DNA of 64,000 nucleotides from Palsa-504 sp963808315. Its GTDB lineage: Bacteria; Actinomycetota; Actinomycetes; Streptosporangiales; Streptosporangiaceae. Made by a program: the position numbers and the translations under genes. The stretch covers positions 1 to 64,000 of the forward strand of contig CAWEFK010000017.1 in assembly GCA_963808315.1 (NCBI GenBank), read 5' to 3'. Below are positions 45,191-53,384 of this stretch, piece after piece. Under the pieces are notes generated by a model. That model was not told the origin of the DNA. It made no database searches and saw only the letters and a list, made by a program, of their open reading frames with translations. Numbering within the stretch: the stretch's first letter is position 1; each line of letters begins with the position of its first letter.

Positions 45191-45334
45191 GATGCTCCTC
45201 TGGCACAGGTTACTACGCGTTGTTACGTGTTGCTGCCAACCTTCGGAGCCCTCCCGTCTCGGGCCCGTCGTCAGCCCAGGCCGGGCGGTGGAGTTACAGG
45301 TGCGGAGCGTTTCGGTGTTACCGCGACTCATATC

Positions 45335-45349
45335 GACTACGATGTAGTC
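45335..45349. promoter_or_regulatory. Candidate autoregulatory operator of the RHH/PIN-like module
   Basis: GACTAC-GAT-GTAGTC, a perfect 6-bp inverted repeat abutting the antitoxin ATG at 45350. Confidence 0.7.
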
Positions 45350-45796
45350 ATGAGCAAGCGTACGGCCACACCCGTCAGGTTCGATCCGCCGGTGGCGGAC
45401 CGCCTCGCCTCCTTCGTCGCCGCCAACCCTGGCATGTCACTGTCCTCTGCCGCGAACCGACTGGTTGACGAGGCCCTGCGAATGGCCGAGCATCCCGGCG
45501 TCATCTTCCGGTCCGGTCCTACCGGGCGCCGCGCCGCCCTGGCCGGAGGCCCGGACGTCTGGGAGGTCATCCGCGCCGTCAAGTCGGCTCACGCGGCCGA
45601 GCCCGGACTGAATAGCGATGACCTGGTTAGCTTGGTCAGCGATAACACCGGGATAGCGCTGCGCCTGGTGGACACCGCTGTCCGCTACTGGGCGGCCTAC
45701 CCGGGCGAGGTCGATGCGGAGATCGCCGCCGCCGACGCGGCCGAGGAAGCCGCCGAGCAGGCCTGGCTGCGCGAGCGCCAACTTCTGGCCGGGTAG
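45350..45796 (+). CDS. Antitoxin with ribbon-helix-helix start and DUF433-like domain
   Basis: 148 residues. The N-terminal RHH-like stretch (TATPVRFDPPVADRLASFVAANPGMSLSSAANRLVDEALRM) should bind the adjoining palindrome. The C-terminal half (GPDVWEVIRAVKSA, LVSLVSDNTGIALRLVDTAVRYWAAYPGEVDAEI) resembles DUF433-type antitoxins. It is followed 3 bp later by a PIN-like toxin. The ATG overlaps the palindrome edge, typical of autoregulation. Confidence 0.8.
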   Translation: MSKRTATPVRFDPPVADRLASFVAANPGMSLSSAANRLVDEALRMAEHPGVIFRSGPTGRRAALAGGPDVWEVIRAVKSAHAAEPGLNSDDLVSLVSDNTGIALRLVDTAVRYWAAYPGEVDAEIAAADAAEEAAEQAWLRERQLLAG

Positions 45797-45799
45797 CCG

Positions 45800-46168
45800 G
45801 TGAGTCAGCCGCTGCTGCTGGACGAGATGTTTTCTGGCGACATCGCCCGGCAACTTCGCGCCAAGGGCTACGACGTCATCTCGGTTGTGGCCGACCCCGC
45901 TCTGATGGGCCTCCCTGATGATCAGGTCCTCGCGTACGCGGCGAGCGAGGGGCGAGCACTGGTCACCGCCAACATTAAGGACTTCGCCCCCTTGGACGGC
46001 CGCTACCGCGCCGCTGGCCAGGCTCACGCGGGCCTGATCCTGGTGTCAACCAAGACCTTCCCGCAGAACCGCGGATTTACTTCCGCGGTCACCACCTCTC
46101 TGGCCACGCTGCTCAGCGACATGGCCAAGATCCAGCCCGGCCAGGTGCTGTTCCTCACGCGGGGTTAA
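45800..46168 (+). CDS. PIN-like toxin (DUF5615 / Mut7-C type)
   Basis: 122 residues from a GTG at 45800. Acidic catalytic positions of the PIN-like fold: LLLDEMFS at the N-terminus, DPALMGLPDDQVLAYA, and ALVTANIKDFAPL. This is the DUF5615 arrangement normally paired with DUF433 antitoxins. It is a probable ribonuclease. The pairing with the preceding gene is by spacing and family. Confidence 0.82.
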   Translation: MSQPLLLDEMFSGDIARQLRAKGYDVISVVADPALMGLPDDQVLAYAASEGRALVTANIKDFAPLDGRYRAAGQAHAGLILVSTKTFPQNRGFTSAVTTSLATLLSDMAKIQPGQVLFLTRG

Positions 46169-46355
46169 GTCGGATCCAGGCCACCGCCTGCCCGGAGGAA
46201 AGGCATGCCGCGGCACTGTCACCTTGGAGAACTGCCGCTGCGGGGTCGTTTGGCCTTGAGCGCTGGCGCCAGGGCCCCTTTGTGCGGGCGCCGCGTCCCC
46301 AGTCGGCCACTGCCGGTCGCGAACGCGGCGTGCCGGTGGCCGGTGCGACAATGAG

Positions 46356-46871
46356 GTGGTGGAGGCGAGGGGCGAAACGGATATGGGCGGAGTCCGCGAC
46401 GCGACACACGAGGTGCACCTCAGGCCGGTTGAAGATCAGGACCTCGACGTCTTCTTTGACCACCAGGCCGACCCCGAAGCGATCAAGATGGCGGCGTTCC
46501 CCGCTCGCGACAAGGATCAGTTCGCGGCGCACTGGGCCAAGACTCGCGCCGACGACACCGCGGTCCTGCGCACGATCGTGGCAGATGGCACGGTGGCGGG
46601 CAACATCGTGAGCTGGGAGCAGGACGGGCAGCGCCTGCTCGGCTACTGGATTGGCCGCGAGCACTGGGGCCGCGGCATCGCGACCGAGGCGCTCGCGCAG
46701 TTCACGCGCCAGAGGACCGGCCGGCCGCTCTGGGCCCACGTCGCGGTGCACAACGCCGGCTCGATCCGGGTCCTGGAAAAGTGCGCCTTCCGGCGGGACC
46801 GCGTGCAGGAGGCGAAGGCACCGGCACCCGACGACGGCATCGAGGAACTCATCTTCGTGCTCGACGCGTAG
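46356..46871 (+). CDS. GNAT-family N-acetyltransferase
   Basis: 171 residues from a GTG at 46356; the ATG at 46383 is an alternative. RimJ/RimL-like GNAT: VHLRPVEDQDLDVFFDHQADPEA, YWIGREHWGRGIATEAL (acetyl-CoA loop), and HVAVHNAGSIRVLEKCAFRRD. It lies inside a toxin-antitoxin cluster. It could be an independent acetyltransferase: there is no adjacent DUF1778-type antitoxin that would mark it as a tRNA-acetylating toxin. Confidence 0.88.
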   Translation: MVEARGETDMGGVRDATHEVHLRPVEDQDLDVFFDHQADPEAIKMAAFPARDKDQFAAHWAKTRADDTAVLRTIVADGTVAGNIVSWEQDGQRLLGYWIGREHWGRGIATEALAQFTRQRTGRPLWAHVAVHNAGSIRVLEKCAFRRDRVQEAKAPAPDDGIEELIFVLDA

Positions 46872-47153
46872 GCCTGGGCCAGATAACGCCACGGCCGTGG
46901 CTGACATATGGGCCGAACCGGGCTCACCGAGACCAGGACCGTCATGGACCCGAATCAGTGCGCCAGGGCCAACTTGCTGAAGCCGGACACGTGCACAAAC
47001 GACATGTATCTCGCCTGTCTCCGTCGTCTCGATACGTCTCGCTGACCCGCTCACCCCGCCTCTCGTGCCCAGGCAGGGATAGCCACTCATATAACACTGG
47101 GGGTATATTCATGAGAGAAGACAGTCGCGCGTGACGACGGGACAGCCTGGCAA

Positions 47154-47507
47154 GTGATCATCATCGAGCCCTGCCTGTCCTGGCTTCACCAGCTGCGCCA
47201 GTCCGATCGCCCGACCCTGATTCAGGTCAGTCAGGCGATCACCGTGCTGGCTGAAGAAGGACCAGGACTCGGCCGTCCGCTAGTCGACACCGTCTCCGAG
47301 TCGAAGCTGCCCAACCTGAAGGAACTGCGGCCTGGATCAGCGGGAGGCAGCGAGGTGCGGCTGCTGTTCGTCTTCGACCCGCAGCGCCGGGCGGTGTTCC
47401 TAGTCGCCGGAGACAAGTCGGGTAAGTGGTCGGACTGGTACAAGACAGCTATCCCGCGAGCGGAAGACGCCTACGCCGAGCACTTGAGGATCGAGGGGAA
47501 GAAATGA
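47154..47507 (+). CDS. RelE/HigB-type toxin (Gp49-like)
   Basis: 117 residues from a GTG at 47154. Gp49-like pattern: NLKELRPGSAGGSEVRLLFVFDPQRRAVFLVAGDKSGKWSDWYKTAIPRAEDAYAEHL. The predicted mRNA interferase comes first, as in HigBA modules, and its stop overlaps the antitoxin start (ATGA). Upstream, CTCAT (47086-47090) and ATGAG (47111-47115) flank an AT-rich promoter-like stretch. Confidence 0.85.
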   Translation: MIIIEPCLSWLHQLRQSDRPTLIQVSQAITVLAEEGPGLGRPLVDTVSESKLPNLKELRPGSAGGSEVRLLFVFDPQRRAVFLVAGDKSGKWSDWYKTAIPRAEDAYAEHLRIEGKK

Positions 47508-47845
47508 GCCAGCCTCCGCTGAACAACCCGGACGCACAGTACTGGGACGACCTGGTGGAAGAGTTCGATTTCTCGCCGGACGAGAAGCGCGAGATCCGCG
47601 AAGGCGCTAACCACATGATCGCCGAGGTCCGGGCCCGCCGTCTGGCCGAAGTCCGCAAGCGCCAGAACGCCACCCAGGTCGAAGTCGCCTCCGCCATGGG
47701 CGTCAGCCAGGCCCGCGTCTCCCGGATCGAGAAAGGCCAGCTCGAAAAGAGCGAGGTCGAGACCCTGGCCGCCTACGTGAAGGCTCTCGGCGGCAAGCTG
47801 AAGATCATCGCCGACTTCGGAGACGAGTCCTACGTTCTCGGCTGA
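47504..47845 (+). CDS. XRE-type antitoxin (HigA-like)
   Basis: 113 residues. A helical N-terminal extension precedes the Cro/C1 helix-turn-helix RKRQNATQVEVASAMGVSQARVSRIEKGQLEKSEVETLAAYVKALGG. It is translationally coupled to the toxin by a 4-bp overlap. It binds the toxin and should repress the operon. Confidence 0.88.
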   Translation: MSQPPLNNPDAQYWDDLVEEFDFSPDEKREIREGANHMIAEVRARRLAEVRKRQNATQVEVASAMGVSQARVSRIEKGQLEKSEVETLAAYVKALGGKLKIIADFGDESYVLG

Positions 47846-47885
47846 CTAGGCCAACAACACGACCGGACGTCGCTGGGCGCAGATA

Positions 47886-47975
47886 ACAAGCAAGAAGTCG
47901 GACCCATATTCGGATCCGGCCTCTGAAATTGGTAGCGGGGGCAGGATTTGAACCTGCGACCTCTGGTTTATGAGC
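47886..47975. repeat. Left 90-bp direct repeat: 3' half of tRNA-fMet plus its terminator (att-like)
   Basis: Nearly identical to 48950-49038. It covers the tRNA 3' half from the anticodon to CCA on the minus strand and the GCCGGA/TCCGGC terminator hairpin. The tRNA match stops at the anticodon (TGAGC). This is the arrangement left by site-specific integration into a tRNA gene. Confidence 0.85.
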
Positions 47976-48301
47976 AGTACGACGGGCGTCTCTGATTTCT
48001 TTGGATCGTCTCCTATTGTCGTGCTGAGCTCGGCCAACGGATGGTGCAGCGTCCGCGTCGAGCGTCGGCATCTCCGCCGTCTCTCAATCCGTCCCGCCGC
48101 GTGGGGCCAGCGGTCGGCGAGCCGTGAGCAGGCAACCCAAGTTCGCGGCATGGATGGCAGGCCATCCGGACCGCCGCGCCGGGACCGGCGCCCTAGCCTA
48201 GCGCCGCAGCCCGGCGCGAGCGTGTCCGGACGCGGCGGCGCGGAGCGGTGCCGCCTTGATCTAAAGACTTAGGCGTATTCGGCAACGCGCCAACTACGGT
48301 T
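47976..48301. other. Gap inside the tRNA-bounded insert
   Basis: 326 bp between the left repeat and relE with no gene recognised; no integrase remnant is visible. Confidence 0.5.
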
Positions 48302-48589
48302 CTACGATCGGTAAACGTCGCGGCGGTGATCGACATCCACCACCGTCACTAGCCGGTTCTTGTCATCGATCCGGTAGATGATGCGGTAGGTGCCGCGCCG
48401 CGCGCTGAACCGGTCGTCCATAGGCAGGAGGAGTCTCTTGCCAACTCGGTAAGGCTCTACCAGGAGAGGGCCGGTGATGAACTCGTAGGCTGCCGCCGCA
48501 ACGGCCTCCGGCAAAACCTCACCTAGGGCACAGCGAACCGTGGAGGTCGTACGCAGCTCGTAGAGATCCTCTGCGGGCTGGTCGCCCAT
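48302..48589 (-). CDS. RelE-family mRNA interferase toxin
   Basis: 95 residues. LRTTSTVRCALGEVLPEAVAAAAYEFITGPLL, RVGKRLLLPMDDRFSARRGTYRIIYRIDDKNRLVTVVDVDHRRDVYRS is the actinobacterial RelE core. The basic/aromatic RRGTYRIIYRI segment is the ribosome-binding, RNA-cleaving strand. Its start lies inside the antitoxin 3' end (67-bp overlap), a tighter overlap than usual. Confidence 0.87.
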   Translation of the reverse strand: MGDQPAEDLYELRTTSTVRCALGEVLPEAVAAAAYEFITGPLLVEPYRVGKRLLLPMDDRFSARRGTYRIIYRIDDKNRLVTVVDVDHRRDVYRS

Positions 48590-48864
48590 AACGCCTGGCG
48601 CCGCCTCATGGTCTCAGCGAGTTCTTCAGCGGAGACGTACTCGCCGCGGGCCAACTCGGCATCGGACTCGGCAAGCCGGTTCATCGTCGCAGCGTCCCGC
48701 ATGATGGCCAGGGTCTCCTCGAGCGCCTCCAGATCCTCTGGAGCGATAAGGATGGCTGACGGCCTACCGTGAACGGTCACGGTCACCCGCTCGTGCTGGT
48801 CGTGCACCCGGCCAACGAGCTCAGACAGGTGCGACTTGACGTCGCCCAGCGGAAGAACAGTCAT
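48523..48864 (-). CDS. Phd/YefM-type antitoxin (RelB)
   Basis: 113 residues from the ATG at 48864. MTVLPLGDVKSHLSELVGRVHDQHERVTVTVHGRPSAILIAPEDLEALEETL is the Phd/YefM DNA-binding fold. The C-terminal region (AELARGEYVSAEELAETM) would wrap the toxin. The last residues overlap relE in another frame and are probably not conserved. Confidence 0.87.
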   Translation of the reverse strand: MTVLPLGDVKSHLSELVGRVHDQHERVTVTVHGRPSAILIAPEDLEALEETLAIMRDAATMNRLAESDAELARGEYVSAEELAETMRRRQALWATSPQRISTSCVRPPRFAVP

Positions 48865-48881
48865 AGTCAAAAGTATGACTA
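48864..48881. promoter_or_regulatory. Candidate RelB operator
   Basis: TAGTCA-AAAGTA-TGACTA, a 6-bp inverted repeat touching the antitoxin start codon. Confidence 0.65.
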
Positions 48882-48949
48882 AAAATCTACACAACGTCAA
48901 AAGGCTCACTGGCGTCGCTCGGCACTGTGCACAAATTCCGTGCACAACT

Positions 48950-49038
48950 ACAAGCAAGAAGCCGGACCATATTCGGATCCGGCCTCTGACCTTGGTAGCG
49001 GGGGCAGGATTTGAACCTGCGACCTCTGGGTTATGAGC
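48950..49038. repeat. Right direct repeat (att-like), overlapping tRNA-fMet
   Basis: Counterpart of 47886-47975. The two differ by a few bases (for example GTCGGACCC against GCCGGACC). With the left copy it bounds about 1 kb containing relBE. Confidence 0.85.
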
Positions 49039-49069
49039 CCAGCGAGCTACCGAACTGCTCCACCCCGCG
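48993..49069 (-). tRNA. tRNA-fMet (CAT), initiator
   Basis: 77 nt on the minus strand including an encoded CCA (48993-48995). It begins CGCGGGG and ends CCCCGCTA, so C1 is unpaired with A72. The anticodon stem has three G-C pairs next to the CTCATAA loop. Both are initiator features. A TTCAAAT T-loop is present. A terminator-like hairpin (48961-48983) follows. Confidence 0.95.
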
Positions 49070-49111
49070 TCGCGTACCCATACTTTATGAACTCCCGGCG
49101 GCCAAAGCAAA

Positions 49112-49993
49112 TCAACCCGGTCTCGCCCGGCTGACCTGCCGAACCTCCGCACGCTTACGCCGAGGCTGTGCCACCAGCCCCGGGCAGGGCGTAATCTTCC
49201 GCCATGACCGAGGTCGTGATCTACACAGACGGCGCGTGCAGCGGGAACCCGGGACCGGGCGGCTGGGGGGTCGTGCTCCGCTGGCAGGACACGGAAAAGG
49301 AGCTGTACGGCGGCGACCCGCAGACCACCAACAACCGGATGGAGCTGACCGCCGCCATCCAGGCGCTCGAGATCGCTGCAGCGGCCCGCGCGGGTGAACC
49401 TGCACACGGACAGCAAGTACGTGCTCGACGGCATCACCAAGTGGATCAGGGGCTGGGAACGAAACGGCTGGCTGACCTCGGCGAAAAAACCGGTCAAGAA
49501 CGCCGACCTGTGGCGCAGGCTGGCCGAGGCCATGAGCCGCCACGAGGTCGCCTGGACCTGGGTGAAAGGCCATGCGGGCGATCCGGGCAACGAGCACGCG
49601 GACGAGCTGGCCAGGCGCGGTATCGAGGAGGCGGCCGGCGCCGCGCATCCGGTGTAAGCCGCGGGATCCGTACGGCGGGGCGAAGACCACGATCAGGGCC
49701 AGGTCCGCGACGACCTCGGTGAACGAGTGCGCCTCCCCGGCCGGGACGAACACCACGCTGCCCGGCCCGACCTCGGCCGAACCCGAGTCGGCCACCAGCG
49801 TGGCCCGGCCCGACTGCACCACGTAGATCTCGTCCTCGGTGTGCGGGCTCTGGTCATCGAGGCCGCCGGCCGGGACGCAGTACGTTCCCAGGCTCAGGTC
49901 GTCGCTGTTCAGGTGCACGACCCAGTCGTTGGGCGCGCCGGGGTCCTTGACGTCAGGCGGCCGGTAGATCCCGGCCTCGGCGATGATGCGCAC
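49112..49993 (-). CDS. Cupin-domain protein with over-extended C-terminus
   Basis: From the ATG at 49993 about 110 residues form a cupin (TYCVPAGGLDDQSPHTEDEIYVVQSGRATLV, GPGSVVFVPAGEAHSFTEV, LALIVVFAPPYGSRG). The metal-binding HTEDE and the later EAH are present. Beyond about 49665 the frame runs antisense through RNase HI with arginine/proline-rich sequence, so the natural end is probably near 49660 and the stop has been lost or is mis-sequenced. The 3' neighbour, rnhA, is convergent. Enzymatic role unknown. Confidence 0.7.
   Translation of the reverse strand: MRIIAEAGIYRPPDVKDPGAPNDWVVHLNSDDLSLGTYCVPAGGLDDQSPHTEDEIYVVQSGRATLVADSGSAEVGPGSVVFVPAGEAHSFTEVVADLALIVVFAPPYGSRGLHRMRGAGRLLDTAPGQLVRVLVARIARMAFHPGPGDLVAAHGLGQPAPQVGVLDRFFRRGQPAVSFPAPDPLGDAVEHVLAVRVQVHPRGPLQRSRAPGWRRSAPSGCWWSAGRRRTAPFPCPASGARPPSRPVPGSRCTRRLCRSRPRSWRKITPCPGLVAQPRRKRAEVRQVSRARPG
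49204..49657 (+). CDS. rnhA: Ribonuclease HI, one frameshift
   Basis: About 150 residues, normal for RNase HI. Catalytic acids: Asp9 (IYTDGACSGNPGPGGWG), Glu in NNRMELTAA, Asp in HTDSKYV and Asp in GNEHADELARR. The N-terminal third and the rest are in different frames. The break is near 49385-49395, and removing one G from a GGG (GCGGGTGAAC) joins them. Degrades RNA in RNA-DNA hybrids. Confidence 0.9.
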
Positions 49994-50096
49994 TGGCGAG
50001 CTGAGCCCTTCGTGTCGGAATCAGCCCATTGTGCCAGGAGAAGCGGCGCGAACGGGCGACGGGTTGTCCTCAAACAGCAGCAGCCACGCACCGCGA

Positions 50097-50273
50097 TCAA
50101 AAAACGCTCATCATGCCGGGCAGGGCGAAATGCAGGGCGACTCCGTAGGAACGGCGCCTGCGGACCGGATCCTTCTGCCAGTCGTTGATACGCAGCTGCA
50201 CGACGACAAGCCAGAGACCCAGGAGCGCGAAACATACTGTCGAGAAAGCCCGGTAAAAGTCCTTAAGCGCCAT
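50097..50273 (-). pseudogene. 58-residue N-terminal fragment of a membrane protein
   Basis: MALKDFYRAFSTVCFALL starts a hydrophobic helix (ALLGLWLVVVQL), followed by RINDWQKDPVRRR and YGVALHFALPGMMSVF. It looks like the first part of a larger actinobacterial membrane protein that has been cut short. The stop comes at a T6 run (minus strand), so a one-base slip or a real truncation are both possible. GGAGGG lies 4 nt before the ATG. Confidence 0.5.
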
Positions 50274-50330
50274 TGTCCCTCCACGCCCACGCGGTCACGC
50301 GCCCGCCCGTCACCCAAAGCGACTTTATCA

Positions 50331-51058
50331 TCACACACGGGTAGATCGGCCGTGGACGACATCGGTGTGATGGCAGAAATGCACGCGGTCGGGTTGCAGG
50401 GCCCGGACTCGCTGGACCGACTCGTGCCACGCCGGGACGTCGCTGGCCTGACCGGGCGGAGCCGGCCGCGGTCCGGTTCTGTGTACTGCCGCGGCGTGTA
50501 GGCCGCGTCCCCGATCAGCAGGTCGAAGCCAGCGGGGCCACCGGGATCACCGGGGCCGCCGGGGCCGCCGGGGCCGCCGGGGCCGTCAGGGCCGCCCCGC
50601 ACGACCACGCACTGGTGCCCCTCGGTGTGCCCGGGGGTGGCGATGACCTCCAGGCCGGGCAGCACCTCGGCGTCCCCGTCGAGCAGTTCGAACCGGGCGT
50701 TCATGAAGTCGAACCACTCGTACAACTCGGGTTCCTCGCGCCGGGCCCGGCTGAGCTCGGCGCGCTGCACGTAGACCGGCGCGTGCTTGAACACGGCATT
50801 CTGGCCGCAGTGGTCGAAGTGCAGGTGGGTGTTGATCACCAGCCCGATATCGGCCGGGCTCATGTCCAGTTCGGCCAGCGCGTCCGCCACCGAGCGGTTG
50901 ACGACACGCCAGTCGTCAAGCACGTCCGGCGGGCCGCCGACCCCGGTGTCGACCAGCACCGCCCCGCCGGGATGGGTGACGACAAACCCGTGCACCGGCC
51001 ACCGGCCGCCGTCGATGCCCTGCAGGCTGGCCAGATGCAGCCGTTTGATCTCCAGCAT
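50331..51058 (-). CDS. Metallo-beta-lactamase-fold lactonase-like hydrolase, one frameshift
   Basis: From the ATG at 51058. The metal motif HLHFDHCGQN (HxHxDH), EVIATPGHTEGHQ and LLIGDAAY are intact. The C-terminal part lies in another frame after a shift near 50460 and gives DRVHFCHHTDVVHG, the last metal His region, stopping at 50331. The pattern resembles N-acyl-homoserine-lactone lactonases. A Gly/Pro collagen-like stretch (GPGGPGGPGGPGD) encoded by a 9-bp repeat at about 50551-50587 interrupts the strand before the GD motif. Confidence 0.82.
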
Positions 51059-51106
51059 TCCCGCATTGTTCGCCCGGCGCCATCGGTGGGTCAACCGATA
51101 AATACC

Positions 51107-52129
51107 TTAGTGCGCCGGCGGAGTGCGGCGCACCACCAGCACCACCGCCCCGACGATGAGGGCGCCCCCGCCGATCATCACCGGGGTCAGCCGCTCGCTC
51201 AAGATGAGCGTGCCGAGCAGGACCGCGATGACCGGGTTCACGTACGCGTAGGTCGCGACCGTCGCGGTGGGCAGCGCCCGGACCGCGATGCCGTACGCGG
51301 AAAATGCCACGATCGAACCCATCACGATCAGGTAGCCAAGCGCGAGCCATGACCGCACCGACACCTGCGCCAGGTGCAACGAGCCGAACTCTCCCGTGGC
51401 CGCGGCCAGCACCAGCAGCGCCGCCCCGCCGCTGAGCAGTTGCATCGCGCTGGCCAGCGCCGGGCTGGAGGGAAGCGTGACCCGGCGGGCCATGATCGTG
51501 CCCAGGGCCCACATCGCTGCCGCGCCGAGGATGATGACCACGCCGACCACGGAGAACCCGCCGGAACGGCCGCCGACACCGGACAGCAGGGCCACCCCGG
51601 CCAGGCCGAGCGCGAGCCCGGCCACCGGCGCGAGCCCGAGCCGGGCGTGGTTCAGCCCGGCGTCGATGCCGAGTAGCCACAACGGCACGGTGGCGACCAG
51701 CAGCGCGGCCAGCCCGGACGGCACGGTCTTCTCCCCGATGCCCACCACCCCGTTGGCCACAAGCAGCAAGATCCCGACGATCGCGCAGCCCGCCCACTCC
51801 GCCCGGCTGGGCCGGTACCGCATCGCCTGACCCGCGGCCCGCGCCGCCGTCCGGCGGCTCCGCAGGGCAATGGGAAACATGATCAGGCCGGCCACCAGGT
51901 TCCGCGCCGCCGCCATCAGCAGCGGCGAGATCGTCTCGACGCCGACCCTGATGGCCAGGTACGTGCTGCCCCACACCAGGTACACGATGAGCAGGGACGC
52001 CCAGGCCGCCACGCTGACCCGCCGCACCGGTCCCGTTTCTTCTTGCTCCCGAACGGACTCCCCTGCACGCGGTCTGCTCTCTTCCTGCCCACCCGGGGCG
52101 GACGTCACAGCAGTGTTGCGATTGCTCAT
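51107..52129 (-). CDS. EamA/DMT-superfamily transporter
   Basis: 340 residues. A 40-residue hydrophilic start is followed by ten helices in two EamA repeats (YLVWGSTYLAIRVGVETISPLLMAAARNL; WALGTIMARRV; YAYVNPVIAVLLGTLILSERLTP). Drug/metabolite exporter; substrate unknown. Starts about 190 bp from the divergent UPF0104 gene. Confidence 0.9.
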   Translation of the reverse strand: MSNRNTAVTSAPGGQEESRPRAGESVREQEETGPVRRVSVAAWASLLIVYLVWGSTYLAIRVGVETISPLLMAAARNLVAGLIMFPIALRSRRTAARAAGQAMRYRPSRAEWAGCAIVGILLLVANGVVGIGEKTVPSGLAALLVATVPLWLLGIDAGLNHARLGLAPVAGLALGLAGVALLSGVGGRSGGFSVVGVVIILGAAAMWALGTIMARRVTLPSSPALASAMQLLSGGAALLVLAAATGEFGSLHLAQVSVRSWLALGYLIVMGSIVAFSAYGIAVRALPTATVATYAYVNPVIAVLLGTLILSERLTPVMIGGGALIVGAVVLVVRRTPPAH

Positions 52130-52263
52130 GATCTACCAGCCTGCCCGTCGTAGGGACGGCTGACGAGTGGCAGCATCGCCATTGTTAAGCGAGATCCTGC
52201 CACTAGGTGGAGGGCCTGAGGCCGTGGCCGCGAGACCGACGCGACGGAGCCACGGACGCGAGA

Positions 52264-52297
52264 CCGCGGGGCGCGGACCACCGCGGGGCGCGGACCA
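52264..52297. repeat. 17-bp tandem duplication
   Basis: CCGCGGGGCGCGGACCA at 52264 and 52281, just upstream of the UPF0104 start. Confidence 0.7.
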
Positions 52298-52322
52298 CCG
52301 CGGGCCTGGATACGCTAACGGC

Positions 52323-53384
52323 GTGCCGGAAAGCCGCGTAGCCCGCCTGCGGGAGAGCCCGTGGCTGCGGGCCGCGCTCCTGGCGGTGGCGGTCGGCCTG
52401 GCCGTGTACGGGCTGGCCTCCCAGTGGTCACAGGTCCACACGGACCTGGCCAAGCTGGCAGCCGGCGAGGTGGCGGGCGCGGCGGTGTGCGTGATCGCCG
52501 GGCTCGGCTGCATGATGCTGGCCTGGCGGGCGCTGCTCGCCGACCTCGGCTCGCCGCTGCCGTTGCCCGCCGCGATCCGGGTGATGTTCATCGGGCAACT
52601 CGGCAAGTACGTGCCCGGGGCGGTGTGGGCCCTGGCCGCGCAGGTGGAGCTGGCTCGCGACTACGAGGTCCCGCGCAGGCGCAGCGCCACCGCCAGCCTG
52701 GTCGGGATGGCGACCACCCTGGTGGTGGGCCTGGTGGCGGCGGGCGTGACGCTGCCGCTGACCTCGACAAGCGCGGTACGGCACTACTGGTGGGTGCTGG
52801 CCATCACGCCGCTCGCGGTGGCCTGCCTGTACCCCAAGTTCATCAAGTTCGGCCTGGACCTGGTGCTGAAGACCGTGCACAGGCCGCCGCTCGAGAAGCC
52901 GGTCAGCGTGCGCGGCATGGCTCGCGCCCTGGCCTGGACCACGCTCGGCTGGCTCTGCTACGGCGCGCACGCCTGGCTGCTGATCAGCGAGTTCGCCGGC
53001 CACGGCGGCCACGTGCTGGCCCTGTCGCTGGGCGCCTACGCGCTGGCCTGGTCGGTCGGGTTCCTCATCATCTTCATCCCCGGCGGCATCGGCGCGCGGG
53101 AGGTCGCTCTGATCGCCGTGCTCGCCCCGGTCATGTCGTCCGCGTCCGCCCTGGTCGTCGCGCTCGCCTCCCGGGTGGTCATGACGATCGGCGACCTGGT
53201 GTGGGCCGGCGCCGGGCTAGCCATCGGCGCGGTCCAGAACCGCTCGGCGAGCCGATCGGCCGATGAGACGGCTGAAACAGCTGAGACGGCTGACCCGCAG
53301 CCGAGGCCGCCGCTGCAGCCAGTCACCCTCAGCGGGCCAGCAGAGCCTGCAGATAGTCCGCCCAGCCCGGCTCAGGATCGGTAA
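52323..53384 (+). CDS. UPF0104 / lysylphosphatidylglycerol-synthase-type flippase domain protein
   Basis: 353 residues from a GTG at 52323. It has about eight helices and motifs of the LPG_synthase_TM family: IGQLGKYVPGAVWALAAQVELARDY and IIFIPGGIGAREVALIAVLAPV. There is no C-terminal synthetase domain, so it may be a lipid transporter. The last 56 bp overlap the convergent GT4 gene. Such proteins often accompany envelope glycosylation loci. The upstream extension of the frame (52167) is arginine-rich and not convincing. Confidence 0.8.
   Translation: MPESRVARLRESPWLRAALLAVAVGLAVYGLASQWSQVHTDLAKLAAGEVAGAAVCVIAGLGCMMLAWRALLADLGSPLPLPAAIRVMFIGQLGKYVPGAVWALAAQVELARDYEVPRRRSATASLVGMATTLVVGLVAAGVTLPLTSTSAVRHYWWVLAITPLAVACLYPKFIKFGLDLVLKTVHRPPLEKPVSVRGMARALAWTTLGWLCYGAHAWLLISEFAGHGGHVLALSLGAYALAWSVGFLIIFIPGGIGAREVALIAVLAPVMSSASALVVALASRVVMTIGDLVWAGAGLAIGAVQNRSASRSADETAETAETADPQPRPPLQPVTLSGPAEPADSPPSPAQDR

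Noticed and set aside
46356..46871. GNAT gene as a toxin of the TacT type
   Set aside because: No ribbon-helix-helix antitoxin gene directly precedes it, and its motifs fit RimJ/RimL-like acetyltransferases.
45350..49069. Prophage or integrative element as the source of the toxin cluster
   Set aside because: No integrase, replication, capsid or conjugation gene is visible; only the tRNA repeats support past integration.
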